From an uncultured Prevotella sp. (GTDB lineage Bacteria > Bacteroidota > Bacteroidia > Bacteroidales > Bacteroidaceae), in contig CAJONQ010000001.1 in NCBI GenBank assembly GCA_905235835.1, positions 1-48,108 of the forward strand: a stretch of DNA of 48,108 bases, read 5' to 3'. This document shows, piece after piece, positions 8,588-17,994 of this stretch. The translations under genes and the position numbers were made by a program. How positions within the stretch are numbered: the first letter of the stretch is position 1; every line of letters starts with the position of its first letter. The notes beneath the pieces were generated by a model. That model saw nothing but the letters and a program-made list of their open reading frames with translations, ran no database searches and was not told the DNA's origin.

Positions 8588-10414
8588 ATGGATACAAAAA
8601 CGATACTTAAAAGTTATTTTGGCTACGACACTTTTCGAGCTAACCAAGAAGAAATTATCAACACAATTCTTCACCGACAAGACTGTTTAGTGCTCATGCC
8701 TACTGGAGGAGGAAAGAGTCTTTGCTATCAAATTCCTGCTATTGCTATGCAGGGAACTGCAATCATCATTTCTCCTCTTATCAGTTTGATGAAAGACCAA
8801 GTAGAGAGTTTAAATGCTAACGGTATTGAGGCAGCTGCATTAAATAGTGGTAATGATTTCAGTACAGACACAATCATCAGACGTAAATGTCTGGATGGCA
8901 CTCTGAAATTATTATATATATCACCAGAGAAACTTCTTGGAGAGATTCCATTTTTGTTAAAACAAATGACAATATCTTTGTTTGCCATTGACGAGGCGCA
9001 CTGCATTAGTCAATGGGGGCACGATTTTCGACCAGAATACACTCAATTGAACATCCTACATCAGGAATTTCCAGAAGTACCAATTATGGCTTTAACAGCA
9101 ACTGCTGACAAGATTACCCGTCAGGACATCATTAAGCAATTAAGCTTAAAAGAACCTCATGTTTTTATCTCCAGTTTTGACCGTCCCAACTTGAGCCTTA
9201 CCGTCAAAAGAGGATATGCTACAAAAGAAAAAGATAATTACATCTTGAATTTTATCAAAGCTCGTCCGTTAGAAAGCGGTATCATCTATTGCCTTAGTAG
9301 AAAAACTACAGAAAAAGTATCTAAATATTTGTGCGACAAAGGAATACGATGCGCCACATATCACGCTGGAATACCCCAGAGAGACAGAGATAAGGCACAA
9401 CTTAGCTTTCAAAAAGATGATGTACAAGTAATCTGTGCGACTATTGCCTTTGGCATGGGAATAGACAAGAGCAACGTCCGATGGATTATCCATTATAACA
9501 TGCCGAAAAGTATAGAAAGTTTCTATCAGGAGATTGGAAGAGCTGGTCGTGATGGTGCCCCTGCGGATACAGTTCTTTTCTATTCACTTTCCGATGTTGT
9601 CCAGCTCTCTCAGTTTGCAAAGGAGAGTGGACAGAAAGAAATCAATCAAGACAAGTTGAAACAGATGCAAGACTATGCAGAATCCAATGTTTGCAGACGG
9701 CGCATTCTGTTAAACTATTTCGGAGAGCAAAGAGACTACGACTGCTGCAATTGCGATATTTGCGAACACCCTCCTCGTCGCTTTGACGGAACAGAGTATA
9801 TTCAAATGGCTCTCAGTGCCGTCAAGCGTACAAATGAGAACATTCGCACATCAACCATTGTTGAAATATTGAAAGGAATACCCTCCCCCACTGTCAAGCG
9901 AAACGGCTATGACTCGCTCAAGACATTTGGAGTCGGGAAGGCTTTATCCACCAATGATTGGCAGGATTACCTGTTGCAAATGCTGCAAATGGGATTCATT
10001 GAGATTGCTTACGATCAAGGAAACATTGTTAAGATTACGGAAAGCGGCAACGACATCTTGTATGGAAGAAGGCGTTCCGAACTATGTGTTATAGACCATA
10101 CTGTGAAAGAAACCACAAAGCCGAAACGCCGTCTGCACTTACAAATACCCACCATTACCATACCTGGACTTCCTGACACAACAGGAATTGAAGACAAGAG
10201 ACTTTTTGAAGCATTAAGAGACCTTCGTCGTCAATGTGCTGACGAAGAAGGTTTTCCTGCATATATCATCTTCAGTGACAAAGTGTTACACGCTCTTGCC
10301 ACTATCAAACCTGTCTCTTTAGAAGCTTTTGGTTATAATATCCAAGGGATTGGAGAACACAAAAAACAAAAATACGGGAAACGTTTTATCGCCCTCATTC
10401 AAAAATACGTTTAA
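8588..10414 (+). CDS. recQ: ATP-dependent DNA helicase RecQ
   Basis: The product is 608 aa, a 3'-5' helicase of recombination and repair. Domain I has motif 0 (FRANQEEII, 16-24), Walker A PTGGGKS (Lys43) and DEAH (135-138) followed by CISQWGHDFRPEY, the RecQ aromatic loop. Domain II ends with QEIGRAGRDG. The zinc site is Cys369, Cys386, Cys389 and Cys392, with the same spacing as in E. coli RecQ. The RQC winged helix and a C-terminal HRDC domain (about 525-605) are present. Full length. It is monocistronic and ends 3 nt from the convergent brkB-like gene. Confidence 0.95.
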   Translation: MDTKTILKSYFGYDTFRANQEEIINTILHRQDCLVLMPTGGGKSLCYQIPAIAMQGTAIIISPLISLMKDQVESLNANGIEAAALNSGNDFSTDTIIRRKCLDGTLKLLYISPEKLLGEIPFLLKQMTISLFAIDEAHCISQWGHDFRPEYTQLNILHQEFPEVPIMALTATADKITRQDIIKQLSLKEPHVFISSFDRPNLSLTVKRGYATKEKDNYILNFIKARPLESGIIYCLSRKTTEKVSKYLCDKGIRCATYHAGIPQRDRDKAQLSFQKDDVQVICATIAFGMGIDKSNVRWIIHYNMPKSIESFYQEIGRAGRDGAPADTVLFYSLSDVVQLSQFAKESGQKEINQDKLKQMQDYAESNVCRRRILLNYFGEQRDYDCCNCDICEHPPRRFDGTEYIQMALSAVKRTNENIRTSTIVEILKGIPSPTVKRNGYDSLKTFGVGKALSTNDWQDYLLQMLQMGFIEIAYDQGNIVKITESGNDILYGRRRSELCVIDHTVKETTKPKRRLHLQIPTITIPGLPDTTGIEDKRLFEALRDLRRQCADEEGFPAYIIFSDKVLHALATIKPVSLEAFGYNIQGIGEHKKQKYGKRFIALIQKYV

Positions 10415-10417
10415 GAA

Positions 10418-11743
10418 CTAAGGCCGCAGATCTTCCAATTTAATGTCCCGAAGAGAATGAAGATACCCTGAGCGCGCCTCCATCGCCTTAGCCCATTTGT
10501 CAGAGAGCTGACCAGCTACATCTATATCCAATTTCCACTGTCCATAAGACTCCAATCGATCCAGCATCGTTCCCAAAGTCAAATTCTTGATATCCTCAGC
10601 TGGCAAGAAATGGGATGTTTCCCCCTTCTCGTCACTTGTCAGCTCAACGATCAATCCTGCATTCAACAGGTCTTTTAAGAGATCATTCACAATACGAATA
10701 GGAATCCTAGTTTCATAGCGTAGATGGGATGCAGAATATGGTTTTCCACCTTCTGCGAATCGACGACATATACAACTCATCAACAAAGCACACATCATCG
10801 TTCGGTATCTATAGCTGACCTCTCCAGTATTTGCGTCATAGTCATAATAATCCAAATACTGATTTGCATAACAAAGCTCTGCTCCAAAAAGACAAATCGT
10901 CCATGATATCTGTACCCACAGCATAAACAATGGTAAAGCAGCAAAAGAGCCGTAGATGGCATTATAACCAGAAAGAAATATCTGTGAATGGATATAGAAG
11001 ATTTGCAAACCTTGCATAGCAACACCAGCAAGAATACTTGGCACTATCACATGTTTAGCTTTCACATGAGTATTCGGCATAAAAGTATATAAAGCGACAA
11101 ACATGACTATCATCAAAACATATGGAATCATATCTATGAGGAAACGAATAGCCGGTCCCAACATCAGATAGTCAGGCATGGAGTCTGCAATTGTTGCCAT
11201 AAAGATAGATATACCAGAAGTCACGACTAAGATGATTGGAAAACAAAAAAACATGGCAAGATAGTCGGTAAAAGTACGAAATATACTACGAAGTTTTGTC
11301 ACTTGCCATATCTCATTGAAAGATTCTTCCACATTACTTACTAGCATCAGCACAGTATAGAGCATAAACAGCAAACCAACCCCAAGAAAAACGCCACTTT
11401 TCGTATGTACCAAGTAGCTGTTTACAAAGCCTATGATGACCTCTGCCACTTGTGGCTGTGACTCAAATGCGTCACGAAACCACATTTCAATATATATATT
11501 AAAACCAAAGCCACGGGCAATAGCAAAAACCACAGCAAGAATAGGAACTATGGCAAGAAGCGTGCTATAAGTCAACGCTGAGGCTTTGGTCATCACTCGT
11601 TTAGAAATAAAGAAGCGAATGGCTATTACCAACTTTTTCAATATCTCCACCAGCAGAAACTTTACTGGAGAAACGTCGTTCTTGGTAATTCTCCAAATAT
11701 CAGTTTCAAAAAATTGAATGATCTTCTGTATCATATTACCCAT
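10418..11743 (-). CDS. YihY/BrkB-family inner-membrane protein
   Basis: The product is 441 aa. After a basic N-terminal segment, the family block MTKASALTYSTLLAIVPILA appears (about 50-70), then five further hydrophobic segments to about residue 300, giving the usual six TM helices. The C-terminal 130 residues are soluble and look like a winged-helix extension typical of Bacteroidota members. The old name 'RNase BN' is a misannotation for this family; its function is not settled. It begins only about 20 nt after the 3' end of the RNase P RNA, with no promoter of its own visible. An alternative start is Met4. Confidence 0.85.
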   Translation of the reverse strand: MGNMIQKIIQFFETDIWRITKNDVSPVKFLLVEILKKLVIAIRFFISKRVMTKASALTYSTLLAIVPILAVVFAIARGFGFNIYIEMWFRDAFESQPQVAEVIIGFVNSYLVHTKSGVFLGVGLLFMLYTVLMLVSNVEESFNEIWQVTKLRSIFRTFTDYLAMFFCFPIILVVTSGISIFMATIADSMPDYLMLGPAIRFLIDMIPYVLMIVMFVALYTFMPNTHVKAKHVIVPSILAGVAMQGLQIFYIHSQIFLSGYNAIYGSFAALPLFMLWVQISWTICLFGAELCYANQYLDYYDYDANTGEVSYRYRTMMCALLMSCICRRFAEGGKPYSASHLRYETRIPIRIVNDLLKDLLNAGLIVELTSDEKGETSHFLPAEDIKNLTLGTMLDRLESYGQWKLDIDVAGQLSDKWAKAMEARSGYLHSLRDIKLEDLRP

Positions 11744-11764
11744 TGTCCTTTTTATTAAAAAGAA

Positions 11765-12160
11765 AGCACTGCCCCTATAAGCCGGGTTCTGTATCTTCTC
11801 ATGTGAAAGATGCCTGTCATTTATCTACTCCGCAAGTCACCCTACGGCTCTAGCATTCTACCCTCCATCGTATTACTCGGACGGGCAGCCCTCAGACGAT
11901 GGTTTACGCGAACTTGCAGCCCCCAGATGGAACAGCCCACTGATCACCCAGTGGCTGGTGGTCTCTTACACCACCTTCTCACCCTTACCCCATCTAAATG
12001 AGGCGGTCATTCTCTTCTTCCGACACCAGCTGTCGCCAACTGCTTCCACTTTCAGAAGTGGGGTGCCCTATGCTGCCCGGACTTTCCTCTCGTACCCTGC
12101 CCCCTCATCAAAAGAAAAAGGGGGTTGATACCAGCGACAAGCCGGGACACTGCTTTCTGT
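11765..12160 (-). ncRNA. rnpB: RNase P RNA (bacterial class A)
   Basis: Read on the minus strand the RNA starts with CAGAAAGCAGTGTCCCGGCT, contains the universally conserved GGAAAGTCCGGGC (CR-I region), later the GAGTAATACGATGG-type and GGCTAGAGCC/GGGTGACTTGC segments, and ends with ACAGAACCCGGCTTATAGGG, whose bases pair back to the 5' end. It is the catalytic subunit that trims tRNA 5' leaders. The ends are judged from the P1 pairing (GCACTGCCCC region with the 5' end) and the promoter, so each may be off by a few bases. No protein gene lies inside it. Confidence 0.95.
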
Positions 12161-12163
12161 CTG

Positions 12164-12171
12164 CAAAGGTA
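12164..12171 (-). promoter_or_regulatory. rnpB: Promoter -7 element of rnpB
   Basis: TACCTTTG on the minus strand is an exact TAnnTTTG match placed a few bases upstream of the deduced 5' end of the RNase P RNA. It is likely to drive the downstream membrane-protein gene as well, since no other promoter is visible between them. Confidence 0.65.
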
Positions 12172-12226
12172 ATACTTTTTTTCAAATTCAGACATAAAGA
12201 ATTTCTGAAAAAGACAATAAAATTAC

Positions 12227-12265
12227 CATTACCTTTGGTAATGTGAGTTTTTCTTTGTAATTTTG
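12227..12265 (+). promoter_or_regulatory. Promoter of the purU-his-lys operon with palindromic operator
   Basis: TTTG (12234-12237) and TAATTTTG (12258-12265) are separated by 20 nt, matching the Bacteroidota -33/-7 layout. The -33 element is the exact centre of a perfect inverted repeat CATTACC-TTT-GGTAATG (12227-12243). A repressor bound there would block the promoter directly. The start would be near 12272, about 28 nt before the purU ATG. No leader peptide or riboswitch fold is seen. The rest of 12172-12299 holds nothing else that I can support. Confidence 0.6.
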
Positions 12266-12299
12266 CACGTCAAAATATATAAAAGACTAAATAAAGACA

Positions 12300-13166
12300 A
12301 TGAAAAAGCCAACAGCAATATTGCTTCTGCATTGTCCCGACCAACAGGGCATTATCTCAGAAGTAACTCGCTTTATTACTGACAATCAGGGTAATATCGT
12401 CTACCTCGATCAGTATGTAGACAAGCAAGATGGTATGTTTTTTATGCGTATCGAATGGGAACTGGAGAGTTTTCTCATTCCACGCGAGAAGATTCTGGAG
12501 TATATCAATACGCTATATGCTCAGCGTTATCAAATGACATGTAAATTGTATTTCAGTGACAAACGTCCCCGTATGGCAATCTTTGTCTCAAAAATGAGCC
12601 ATTGCCTGTACGACCTGTTAGCACGCTGGAAGGCAGGAGAATGGGAAATCGACATCCCCTGTATTGTCAGCAATCATGAGGACCTTCGTTATGTTGCCGA
12701 GCAGTTTAATATTCCGTATTACGTCTATAGCATCAAGAAAGACCATTCTAATAAAGCTGAAGTGGAAGCTGCTGAGATGGAACTGCTAAAAAAGAACCAA
12801 GTAACATTTATCGTCCTTGCCAGATATATGCAGATTATCAGCGACGAGATGATTGCTGCCTATCCAAACCATATCATTAACATCCACCACTCTTTCCTTC
12901 CTGCTTTCGTAGGAGCAAAGCCCTATCATCAGGCTTGGGAGCGTGGAGTGAAGATTATAGGAGCTACTAGCCATTATGTGACAGCAGAACTTGACGCAGG
13001 TCCTATCATCGAACAGGATGTGACCCGTATTACACATAAAGACACACCCGAGAGTCTGGTATTGAAAGGTAAGGATCTGGAGAAAATCGTATTGTCACAT
13101 GCTGTCTCAAAACATATCCAACGTAAGATATTAACATACAAGAATAAAACGATAATCTTTAGCTAA
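12300..13166 (+). CDS. purU: Formyltetrahydrofolate deformylase
   Basis: The product is 288 aa. An N-terminal ACT domain (about 6-85, LLHCPDQQGIISEVTRF) is followed by a formyltransferase-fold domain starting at PRMAIFVSK (about 90). Catalytic features are NIHHSFLPAF (Asn and His) and AELDAGPIIEQDV (Asp). PurU hydrolyses 10-formyl-THF to THF and formate. It is the first gene of the histidine operon; its stop overlaps the hisH start (TAATG, 13164-13168). Supplying formate for formyl transfer to the AICAR released by HisF/HisH is a plausible reason for the linkage (inference). Confidence 0.93.
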   Translation: MKKPTAILLLHCPDQQGIISEVTRFITDNQGNIVYLDQYVDKQDGMFFMRIEWELESFLIPREKILEYINTLYAQRYQMTCKLYFSDKRPRMAIFVSKMSHCLYDLLARWKAGEWEIDIPCIVSNHEDLRYVAEQFNIPYYVYSIKKDHSNKAEVEAAEMELLKKNQVTFIVLARYMQIISDEMIAAYPNHIINIHHSFLPAFVGAKPYHQAWERGVKIIGATSHYVTAELDAGPIIEQDVTRITHKDTPESLVLKGKDLEKIVLSHAVSKHIQRKILTYKNKTIIFS

Positions 13167-13747
13167 TGGACATAGCTATCGTAAAATATAATGCAGGAAA
13201 CATCTACTCTGTAGTTAATGCCCTTCGAAGACTGGGTGTTGAGCCTTTATTGACTGATGATGCTGAGAAACTGAAAAAGGCTGACCGCGTGCTCTTTCCT
13301 GGACAGGGCGAGGCTCGTGGTGCAATGGAGTATTTAAAGGCACGTCGATTAGATGAGGTAATTCGTGACCTCAAGCAACCAGTTTTCGGCATCTGCGTAG
13401 GACAGCAGTTACTTTGTAAACACTCAGAGGAAGGTGATGTAGACTGCATTGGTGTCTTTGACGCAGATGTAAAACGATTCCTGCCACAACATCATGAAGA
13501 TAAAGTCCCCTGCATGGGATGGAATCGTCTTCATGACGTGAAAGGAACTCTCTTTGAAGAAAACTCTTATGTGTATTTCGTCCACAGCTATTATGTCCCT
13601 GTGTGCAACGATACAGTAGCGGTGGCAGATTATATTCTACCCTATTCTGCAGCTATGCATAAGGATAATTTCTACGCTTGTCAGTTCCACCCCGAGAAAA
13701 GCGGTAAGGTGGGCGAACAAATCATTAAGAATTTCTTAGCACTATGA
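13166..13747 (+). CDS. hisH: Imidazole glycerol phosphate synthase, glutaminase subunit
   Basis: The product is 193 aa, a class I glutamine amidotransferase that feeds ammonia to HisF. The nucleophile is Cys77 in FGICVGQQLL, where the usual sequence is GICLGMQLL. His175 and Glu177 in QFHPEKSG complete the triad. The oxyanion strand PGQGEARGAM is present. Length is normal. It overlaps purU by 1 nt and hisA by 4 nt (ATGA, 13744-13747). Confidence 0.95.
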   Translation: MDIAIVKYNAGNIYSVVNALRRLGVEPLLTDDAEKLKKADRVLFPGQGEARGAMEYLKARRLDEVIRDLKQPVFGICVGQQLLCKHSEEGDVDCIGVFDADVKRFLPQHHEDKVPCMGWNRLHDVKGTLFEENSYVYFVHSYYVPVCNDTVAVADYILPYSAAMHKDNFYACQFHPEKSGKVGEQIIKNFLAL

Positions 13748-14469
13748 TAGAACTAATTCCTGCAATAGATATCATCAACGGGCAATGTGTCAGACTGACC
13801 AAAGGCGACTATGATCAGAAGACTGTCTACCGTGATTCACCTGCCGAAGTGGCTCATGAATTTGAAGAGATTGGTTTTGAGCGACTACACGTAGTTGATC
13901 TCGACGGGGCAAAATCTAAACATATCGTCAACAGTCTAGCACTCCACCATATTGCAACAAAAACAAATCTGCGGATAGACTTTGGCGGAGGAATCAAAAC
14001 AGATTCAGATATAGAAACCGCCTTTGCTAACGGTGCCGAAATGGTAACAGTAGGCTCTATTGCTGTGACGAATCCAGATTTGTTTATCTCATGGATGAAG
14101 AAATATGGCGCAGAGCGGATGATTCTCGGTGCAGACGTGCGGAATGGCAAAATTAGTATCAATGGCTGGAAGGAAGACTCCACAGAGGATTTGCTGCCCT
14201 TCCTTCAGAAATACACCGATGCCGGTATGAAGAATGTGCTATGTACAGAGATATCAAAAGACGGAACCCTACAAGGTCCTGCCATCGAACTATATTGTCA
14301 GATCATGGAGGCATATCCTCAATTGCATTTGATAGCCAGTGGCGGTGTGTCGAGCATGGCAGACATACAAGCTTTGGACAAGGCAGGCATTCCTGCTGTT
14401 GTTTTTGGCAAGGCAATATATGAAGGTAAAATAAACTTAAAGGAACTATGGGACTGGCAAAACGCATAA
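13744..14469 (+). CDS. hisA: ProFAR isomerase
   Basis: The product is 241 aa, a (beta-alpha)8 barrel that isomerises ProFAR to PRFAR. Catalytic Asp9 lies in [15 protein letters not shown] and the second catalytic Asp in [15 protein letters not shown]. Phosphate-binding motifs DFGGGIK and [11 protein letters not shown] are both present. It overlaps hisF by 22 nt, the largest overlap in this run. HisG, HisD, HisC and HisB are not in the window, so the histidine genes of this genome are split. Confidence 0.95.
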   Translation: MIELIPAIDIINGQCVRLTKGDYDQKTVYRDSPAEVAHEFEEIGFERLHVVDLDGAKSKHIVNSLALHHIATKTNLRIDFGGGIKTDSDIETAFANGAEMVTVGSIAVTNPDLFISWMKKYGAERMILGADVRNGKISINGWKEDSTEDLLPFLQKYTDAGMKNVLCTEISKDGTLQGPAIELYCQIMEAYPQLHLIASGGVSSMADIQALDKAGIPAVVFGKAIYEGKINLKELWDWQNA

Positions 14470-15206
14470 TACCATGTCTTGATGTAAAAGACGGTGAGAC
14501 TGTCAAAGGGACCAACTTTGTCAATCTTCGTTCTGCCGGTGATCCTGTGGAACTGGGAAAAGTTTATAGCGAGCAAGGGGCAGATGAGCTGGTTTTCCTT
14601 GACATCACTGCCTCTTTTGAAGGTCGTAAAACCTTTACTGATATGGTAACAAAGGTTGCAGAGACATTAAACATTCCTTTCACTGTGGGAGGAGGTATCA
14701 ATGAACTCACTGATGTGGAGCGTCTGTTATATGCTGGTGCTGACAAGGTGAGCGTCAATAGTGCTGCAATCCGGAAGCCAGAATTAATTAATCAAATAGC
14801 TAGCCGTTTTGGCAGTCAGGTATGTGTCTGTGCCATTGATGCCCGTTTTGATGAGGATGGGTGGCATTGCTATTTAAAAGGAGGACGTGAGCGAACGGAA
14901 CGGGGACTCTTTGAGTGGGCTCATGAAGTTCAAGAGCGAGGTGCTGGCGAGATATTGTTTACGTCAATGAACCATGACGGTACGAAAAACGGTTATGCCA
15001 ATGAAGCTCTTCGTGAACTTGCCGACCACCTCTCTATTCCGATTATTGCAAGTGGTGGTGCTGGGAAGAAAGAACATTTTCGTGATGTATTTATCGAGGG
15101 ACATGCTGATGCAGCACTTGCAGCCAGTGTATTCCATTTCGGAGAGATTCCTGTACCGGAACTTAAACAATACTTATCAAAAGAAGGAATTAATGTAAGA
15201 CTATGA
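14448..15206 (+). CDS. hisF: Imidazole glycerol phosphate synthase, cyclase subunit
   Basis: The product is 252 aa, the barrel partner of HisH, converting PRFAR and ammonia to IGP and AICAR. Catalytic Asp12 is in [11 protein letters not shown] and the second acid in [11 protein letters not shown]. Phosphate loops [10 protein letters not shown] and [12 protein letters not shown] are visible. The start at 14448 lies inside hisA; no later Met keeps RIIPCLDV, so it is firm. Its stop overlaps the hisIE start (ATGA, 15203-15206). Confidence 0.95.
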   Translation: MGLAKRIIPCLDVKDGETVKGTNFVNLRSAGDPVELGKVYSEQGADELVFLDITASFEGRKTFTDMVTKVAETLNIPFTVGGGINELTDVERLLYAGADKVSVNSAAIRKPELINQIASRFGSQVCVCAIDARFDEDGWHCYLKGGRERTERGLFEWAHEVQERGAGEILFTSMNHDGTKNGYANEALRELADHLSIPIIASGGAGKKEHFRDVFIEGHADAALAASVFHFGEIPVPELKQYLSKEGINVRL

Positions 15207-15850
15207 AGATAGATTTTGAGAAGATGGGCGGACTAGTACCCGCTATCATCCAGGATGCGACAACAAAAAATGTGTTGATGTTAGGCTTTATGAATGAGGA
15301 AGCCTATCAGAAGACAATAGATACCAAACACGTAACATTTTGGAGTCGTACCCGTCAGACTCTTTGGACAAAAGGAGAGACTAGCGGACATTTCCTGGAT
15401 CTGGTCAGTATGCAGATTGACTGCGACAATGACACTTTGCTGGTAAAGGTGAATCCTATCGGTCCAACATGCCACACGGGGACTGACACCTGTTGGGGGG
15501 AGGACAATGACATGAATCCCCTACTCTTCTTGACCGAGTTACAGGATTTTATCAACAAACGCAAGGAAGAAATGCCAGAGGGTTCCTATACTACCAAACT
15601 TTTTCGTGATGGAGTGAACAAAATAGCCCAAAAAGTAGGCGAAGAGGCTTTGGAGACAGTTATCGAGGCAACTAATGGCACTAGTGACCATCTGGTATAT
15701 GAGGCAAGTGACCTACTCTACCACCTCTTGGTTCTCCTGACCGAGAAAGGACTGCGTATCGAAGATGTTGCAGCGGAGTTACAACAACGCCACAACCCTA
15801 GCTGGGATAAGAAACGCCGTGAAGCCAAGGCTAGCGGAGCTATGAAATAA
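15203..15850 (+). CDS. hisI: Bifunctional PR-AMP cyclohydrolase / PR-ATP pyrophosphatase
   Basis: The product is 215 aa (often written hisIE). The HisI part (about 1-110) has [38 protein letters not shown] and the zinc ligands in [11 protein letters not shown]. The HisE part (about 115-200) has [22 protein letters not shown] and [14 protein letters not shown] with the acidic metal ligands. It performs steps 2 and 3 of histidine synthesis. The fusion is normal for Bacteroidota. A 20-nt gap separates it from the ftsE-like gene. Confidence 0.95.
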   Translation: MKIDFEKMGGLVPAIIQDATTKNVLMLGFMNEEAYQKTIDTKHVTFWSRTRQTLWTKGETSGHFLDLVSMQIDCDNDTLLVKVNPIGPTCHTGTDTCWGEDNDMNPLLFLTELQDFINKRKEEMPEGSYTTKLFRDGVNKIAQKVGEEALETVIEATNGTSDHLVYEASDLLYHLLVLLTEKGLRIEDVAAELQQRHNPSWDKKRREAKASGAMK

Positions 15851-15870
15851 TTTATTAAGGAAGAAAGAGT

Positions 15871-16626
15871 ATGCTTATAGATTATCAGAAAGCCAATATC
15901 TATCAGAAAGATGGTATTCTCGTCCTCAAGGAAGTAGACTTCCATGTTAACGAGGGTGAGTTTATATACATTATCGGTCGTGTCGGTGCTGGTAAGAGCA
16001 CCCTGCTGAAGACGCTCTACTTTGAGCTGGACGTTGACGAGGCAGAGAACGCTTTCGTCCTTAACCATGACCTGCGTGGACTGAAACGCAAATATATACC
16101 TGCCCTTCGCCGACAGATGGGTATTATTTTCCAAGACTTCCAATTGTTGAGCGACCGTACAGTTCATGATAATCTTGCTTTTGTACTAAAAGCAACAGGA
16201 TGGAAGGATAAGGACGAGATTGAGGAACGCATCAATGACGTATTGGAGGATGTGGAGATGCAAGACTATGCCGACCGTTTCCCTCATGAACTGTCTGGTG
16301 GCGAACAGCAACGTATCGCTATTGCTCGTGCAATCCTCAACAAGCCCAAAATCATCATCGCAGACGAGCCAACTGGTAATCTTGATCCGGAGACAGCGGC
16401 AAATATTATCAGTTTATTGCGACAAATCACTCAAATGGGTACTTCTGTCGTGATGACAACCCATAACATACCTTTACTGAAAGATTTTCCTGGTATTGTT
16501 TATCGCTGTATCGACGGTCATATTGAGGAAATCACCAACGACTACAATAAGATTGCCGCATACGAGCAAGAGGATGAACCAGAAGAAATTCGGAAAGTAG
16601 ACTATTCTTCACGAGAAGATATATAA
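15871..16626 (+). CDS. ftsE: Cell-division ABC ATPase FtsE
   Basis: The product is 251 aa. Walker A is GRVGAGKST (36-44), with Val in place of the usual Ser; the ABC signature LSGGEQQR starts at Leu141; Walker B is [12 protein letters not shown]; the switch His is in TTHNIPLL. In cell division FtsE pairs with the membrane protein FtsX to control peptidoglycan hydrolases at the septum. No ftsX lies nearby, so it must be encoded elsewhere. The C-terminal 25 residues are acidic and extend past the usual end (about 220-230 aa). It sits between the histidine and lysine genes. Confidence 0.88.
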   Translation: MLIDYQKANIYQKDGILVLKEVDFHVNEGEFIYIIGRVGAGKSTLLKTLYFELDVDEAENAFVLNHDLRGLKRKYIPALRRQMGIIFQDFQLLSDRTVHDNLAFVLKATGWKDKDEIEERINDVLEDVEMQDYADRFPHELSGGEQQRIAIARAILNKPKIIIADEPTGNLDPETAANIISLLRQITQMGTSVVMTTHNIPLLKDFPGIVYRCIDGHIEEITNDYNKIAAYEQEDEPEEIRKVDYSSREDI

Positions 16627-16654
16627 AAGGAAAAATAAAAATAACATAAGCACT

Positions 16655-17974
16655 ATGAAAGTAATGAAGTTTGGCGGAACGTCGGTAGGATCACCGGCTC
16701 GCATGAAGGAAGTAACGAAACTAGTCACCAAGTCTGGTGAGCCCGTATTTGTGGTGTTGTCGGCAATGTCCGGAACAACCAATTCATTGGTTGAAATCTC
16801 AGACTATCTTTATAAGAAAAACCCTGAGGGTGCCAATGAGGTCATCAACGCATTGGAGAGAAAGTACATGAAGCATATTGATGAGCTTTACTCTACTGAT
16901 GAAATGAAGAACACCACTCGTGATTTCATTGTGACAGAGATGAATTACCTGCGTTCTTTCACTAAAGAACTATTCACCTCTTTTGAAGAGAAAAGTATCG
17001 TGGCGCAGGGTGAGATGATGTCCACCAATATGGTCGTTAACTATATGAAAGAACAAGGCATTAATGCCGTGTTGCTCAATGCTCTTGACTTTATGCGTAC
17101 AGATAAGAACTCTGAACCTGATCCTGCTTATATCCGTGAGAAACTTTCCGCTATCATGGAGAAGAACGAGGGACAACAGGTTTATATCACACAGGGGTTC
17201 ATTTGCCGTAATGCCTACGGTGAGGTTGACAATCTGCAACGAGGTGGTTCCGATTATACCGCCTCCCTTGTCGGCGCAGCTTTAAATGCTGAAGAGATTC
17301 AGATCTGGACTGACATTGATGGAATGCACAACAATGATCCACGTGTTGTCGACAAAACAGCTCCTGTTCACCAGTTGCATTTTGAGGAAGCTGCCGAACT
17401 TGCTTATTTCGGAGCCAAGATTCTCCATCCTACTTGCGTACAACCTGCTAAATATGCAGGAATCCCAGTCCGTTTGTTGAATACCATGGATCCTGACGCA
17501 GAGGGAACAACAATCAGTAACCATACAGAATATGGAAAGATTAAAGCCGTAGCTGCTAAGGATAACATCATTGCCATCAAAATCAAGTCAAGTCGTATGC
17601 TACTCGCTACTGGCTTTCTTCGCAAAGTCTTTGAGATATTCGAAAGTTATCAGACCCCTATTGATATGGTATGTACCTCTGAGGTGGGTGTCTCCATGTC
17701 TATTGACAACTCCTCTCATTTAGGAGAAATTGTAGACGAATTGAAGAAATACGGAACAGTGACTGTGGACACTGGTATGTGTATCATCTGTGTGGTTGGT
17801 GACCTCGACTGGTCGAACATTGGTTTTGAGACTCTGACTCTGGATGCTATGAAGAATATTCCTGTCCGTATGGTCAGCTATGGAGGCTCTAACTATAACA
17901 TCTCTTTCCTCATTCGTGAAGAAGATAAAAAGCGTGCACTGCAGAGTCTGAGTGATACTTTGTTCAATAAGTAA
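16655..17974 (+). CDS. lysC: Aspartate kinase
   Basis: The product is 439 aa. The kinase domain starts with MKFGGTSVGSP and contains VAQGEMMSTN, LQRGGSDYTASLVGAAL and WTDIDGMHNNDPRVV. Two C-terminal ACT domains follow (about 300-435), with KIKSSRML and VSMSIDNSSHLGEIVD. It makes aspartyl phosphate for lysine, threonine and methionine. Being monofunctional, it is separate from any ThrA-type fusion. Feedback by lysine is expected from its pairing with lysA 20 nt downstream but is not proven by sequence. Confidence 0.94.
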   Translation: MKVMKFGGTSVGSPARMKEVTKLVTKSGEPVFVVLSAMSGTTNSLVEISDYLYKKNPEGANEVINALERKYMKHIDELYSTDEMKNTTRDFIVTEMNYLRSFTKELFTSFEEKSIVAQGEMMSTNMVVNYMKEQGINAVLLNALDFMRTDKNSEPDPAYIREKLSAIMEKNEGQQVYITQGFICRNAYGEVDNLQRGGSDYTASLVGAALNAEEIQIWTDIDGMHNNDPRVVDKTAPVHQLHFEEAAELAYFGAKILHPTCVQPAKYAGIPVRLLNTMDPDAEGTTISNHTEYGKIKAVAAKDNIIAIKIKSSRMLLATGFLRKVFEIFESYQTPIDMVCTSEVGVSMSIDNSSHLGEIVDELKKYGTVTVDTGMCIICVVGDLDWSNIGFETLTLDAMKNIPVRMVSYGGSNYNISFLIREEDKKRALQSLSDTLFNK

Positions 17975-17994
17975 TATATCAACAACACAACACA

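Noticed and set aside
11810..12246. Plus-strand ORFs of 63 and 82 codons
   Set aside because: They lie inside or across the RNase P RNA, whose conserved core is unmistakable on the other strand.
12172..12299. Histidine leader peptide or T-box before purU
   Set aside because: The leader is only about 28 nt from the inferred start and has no run of His codons or T-box sequence.
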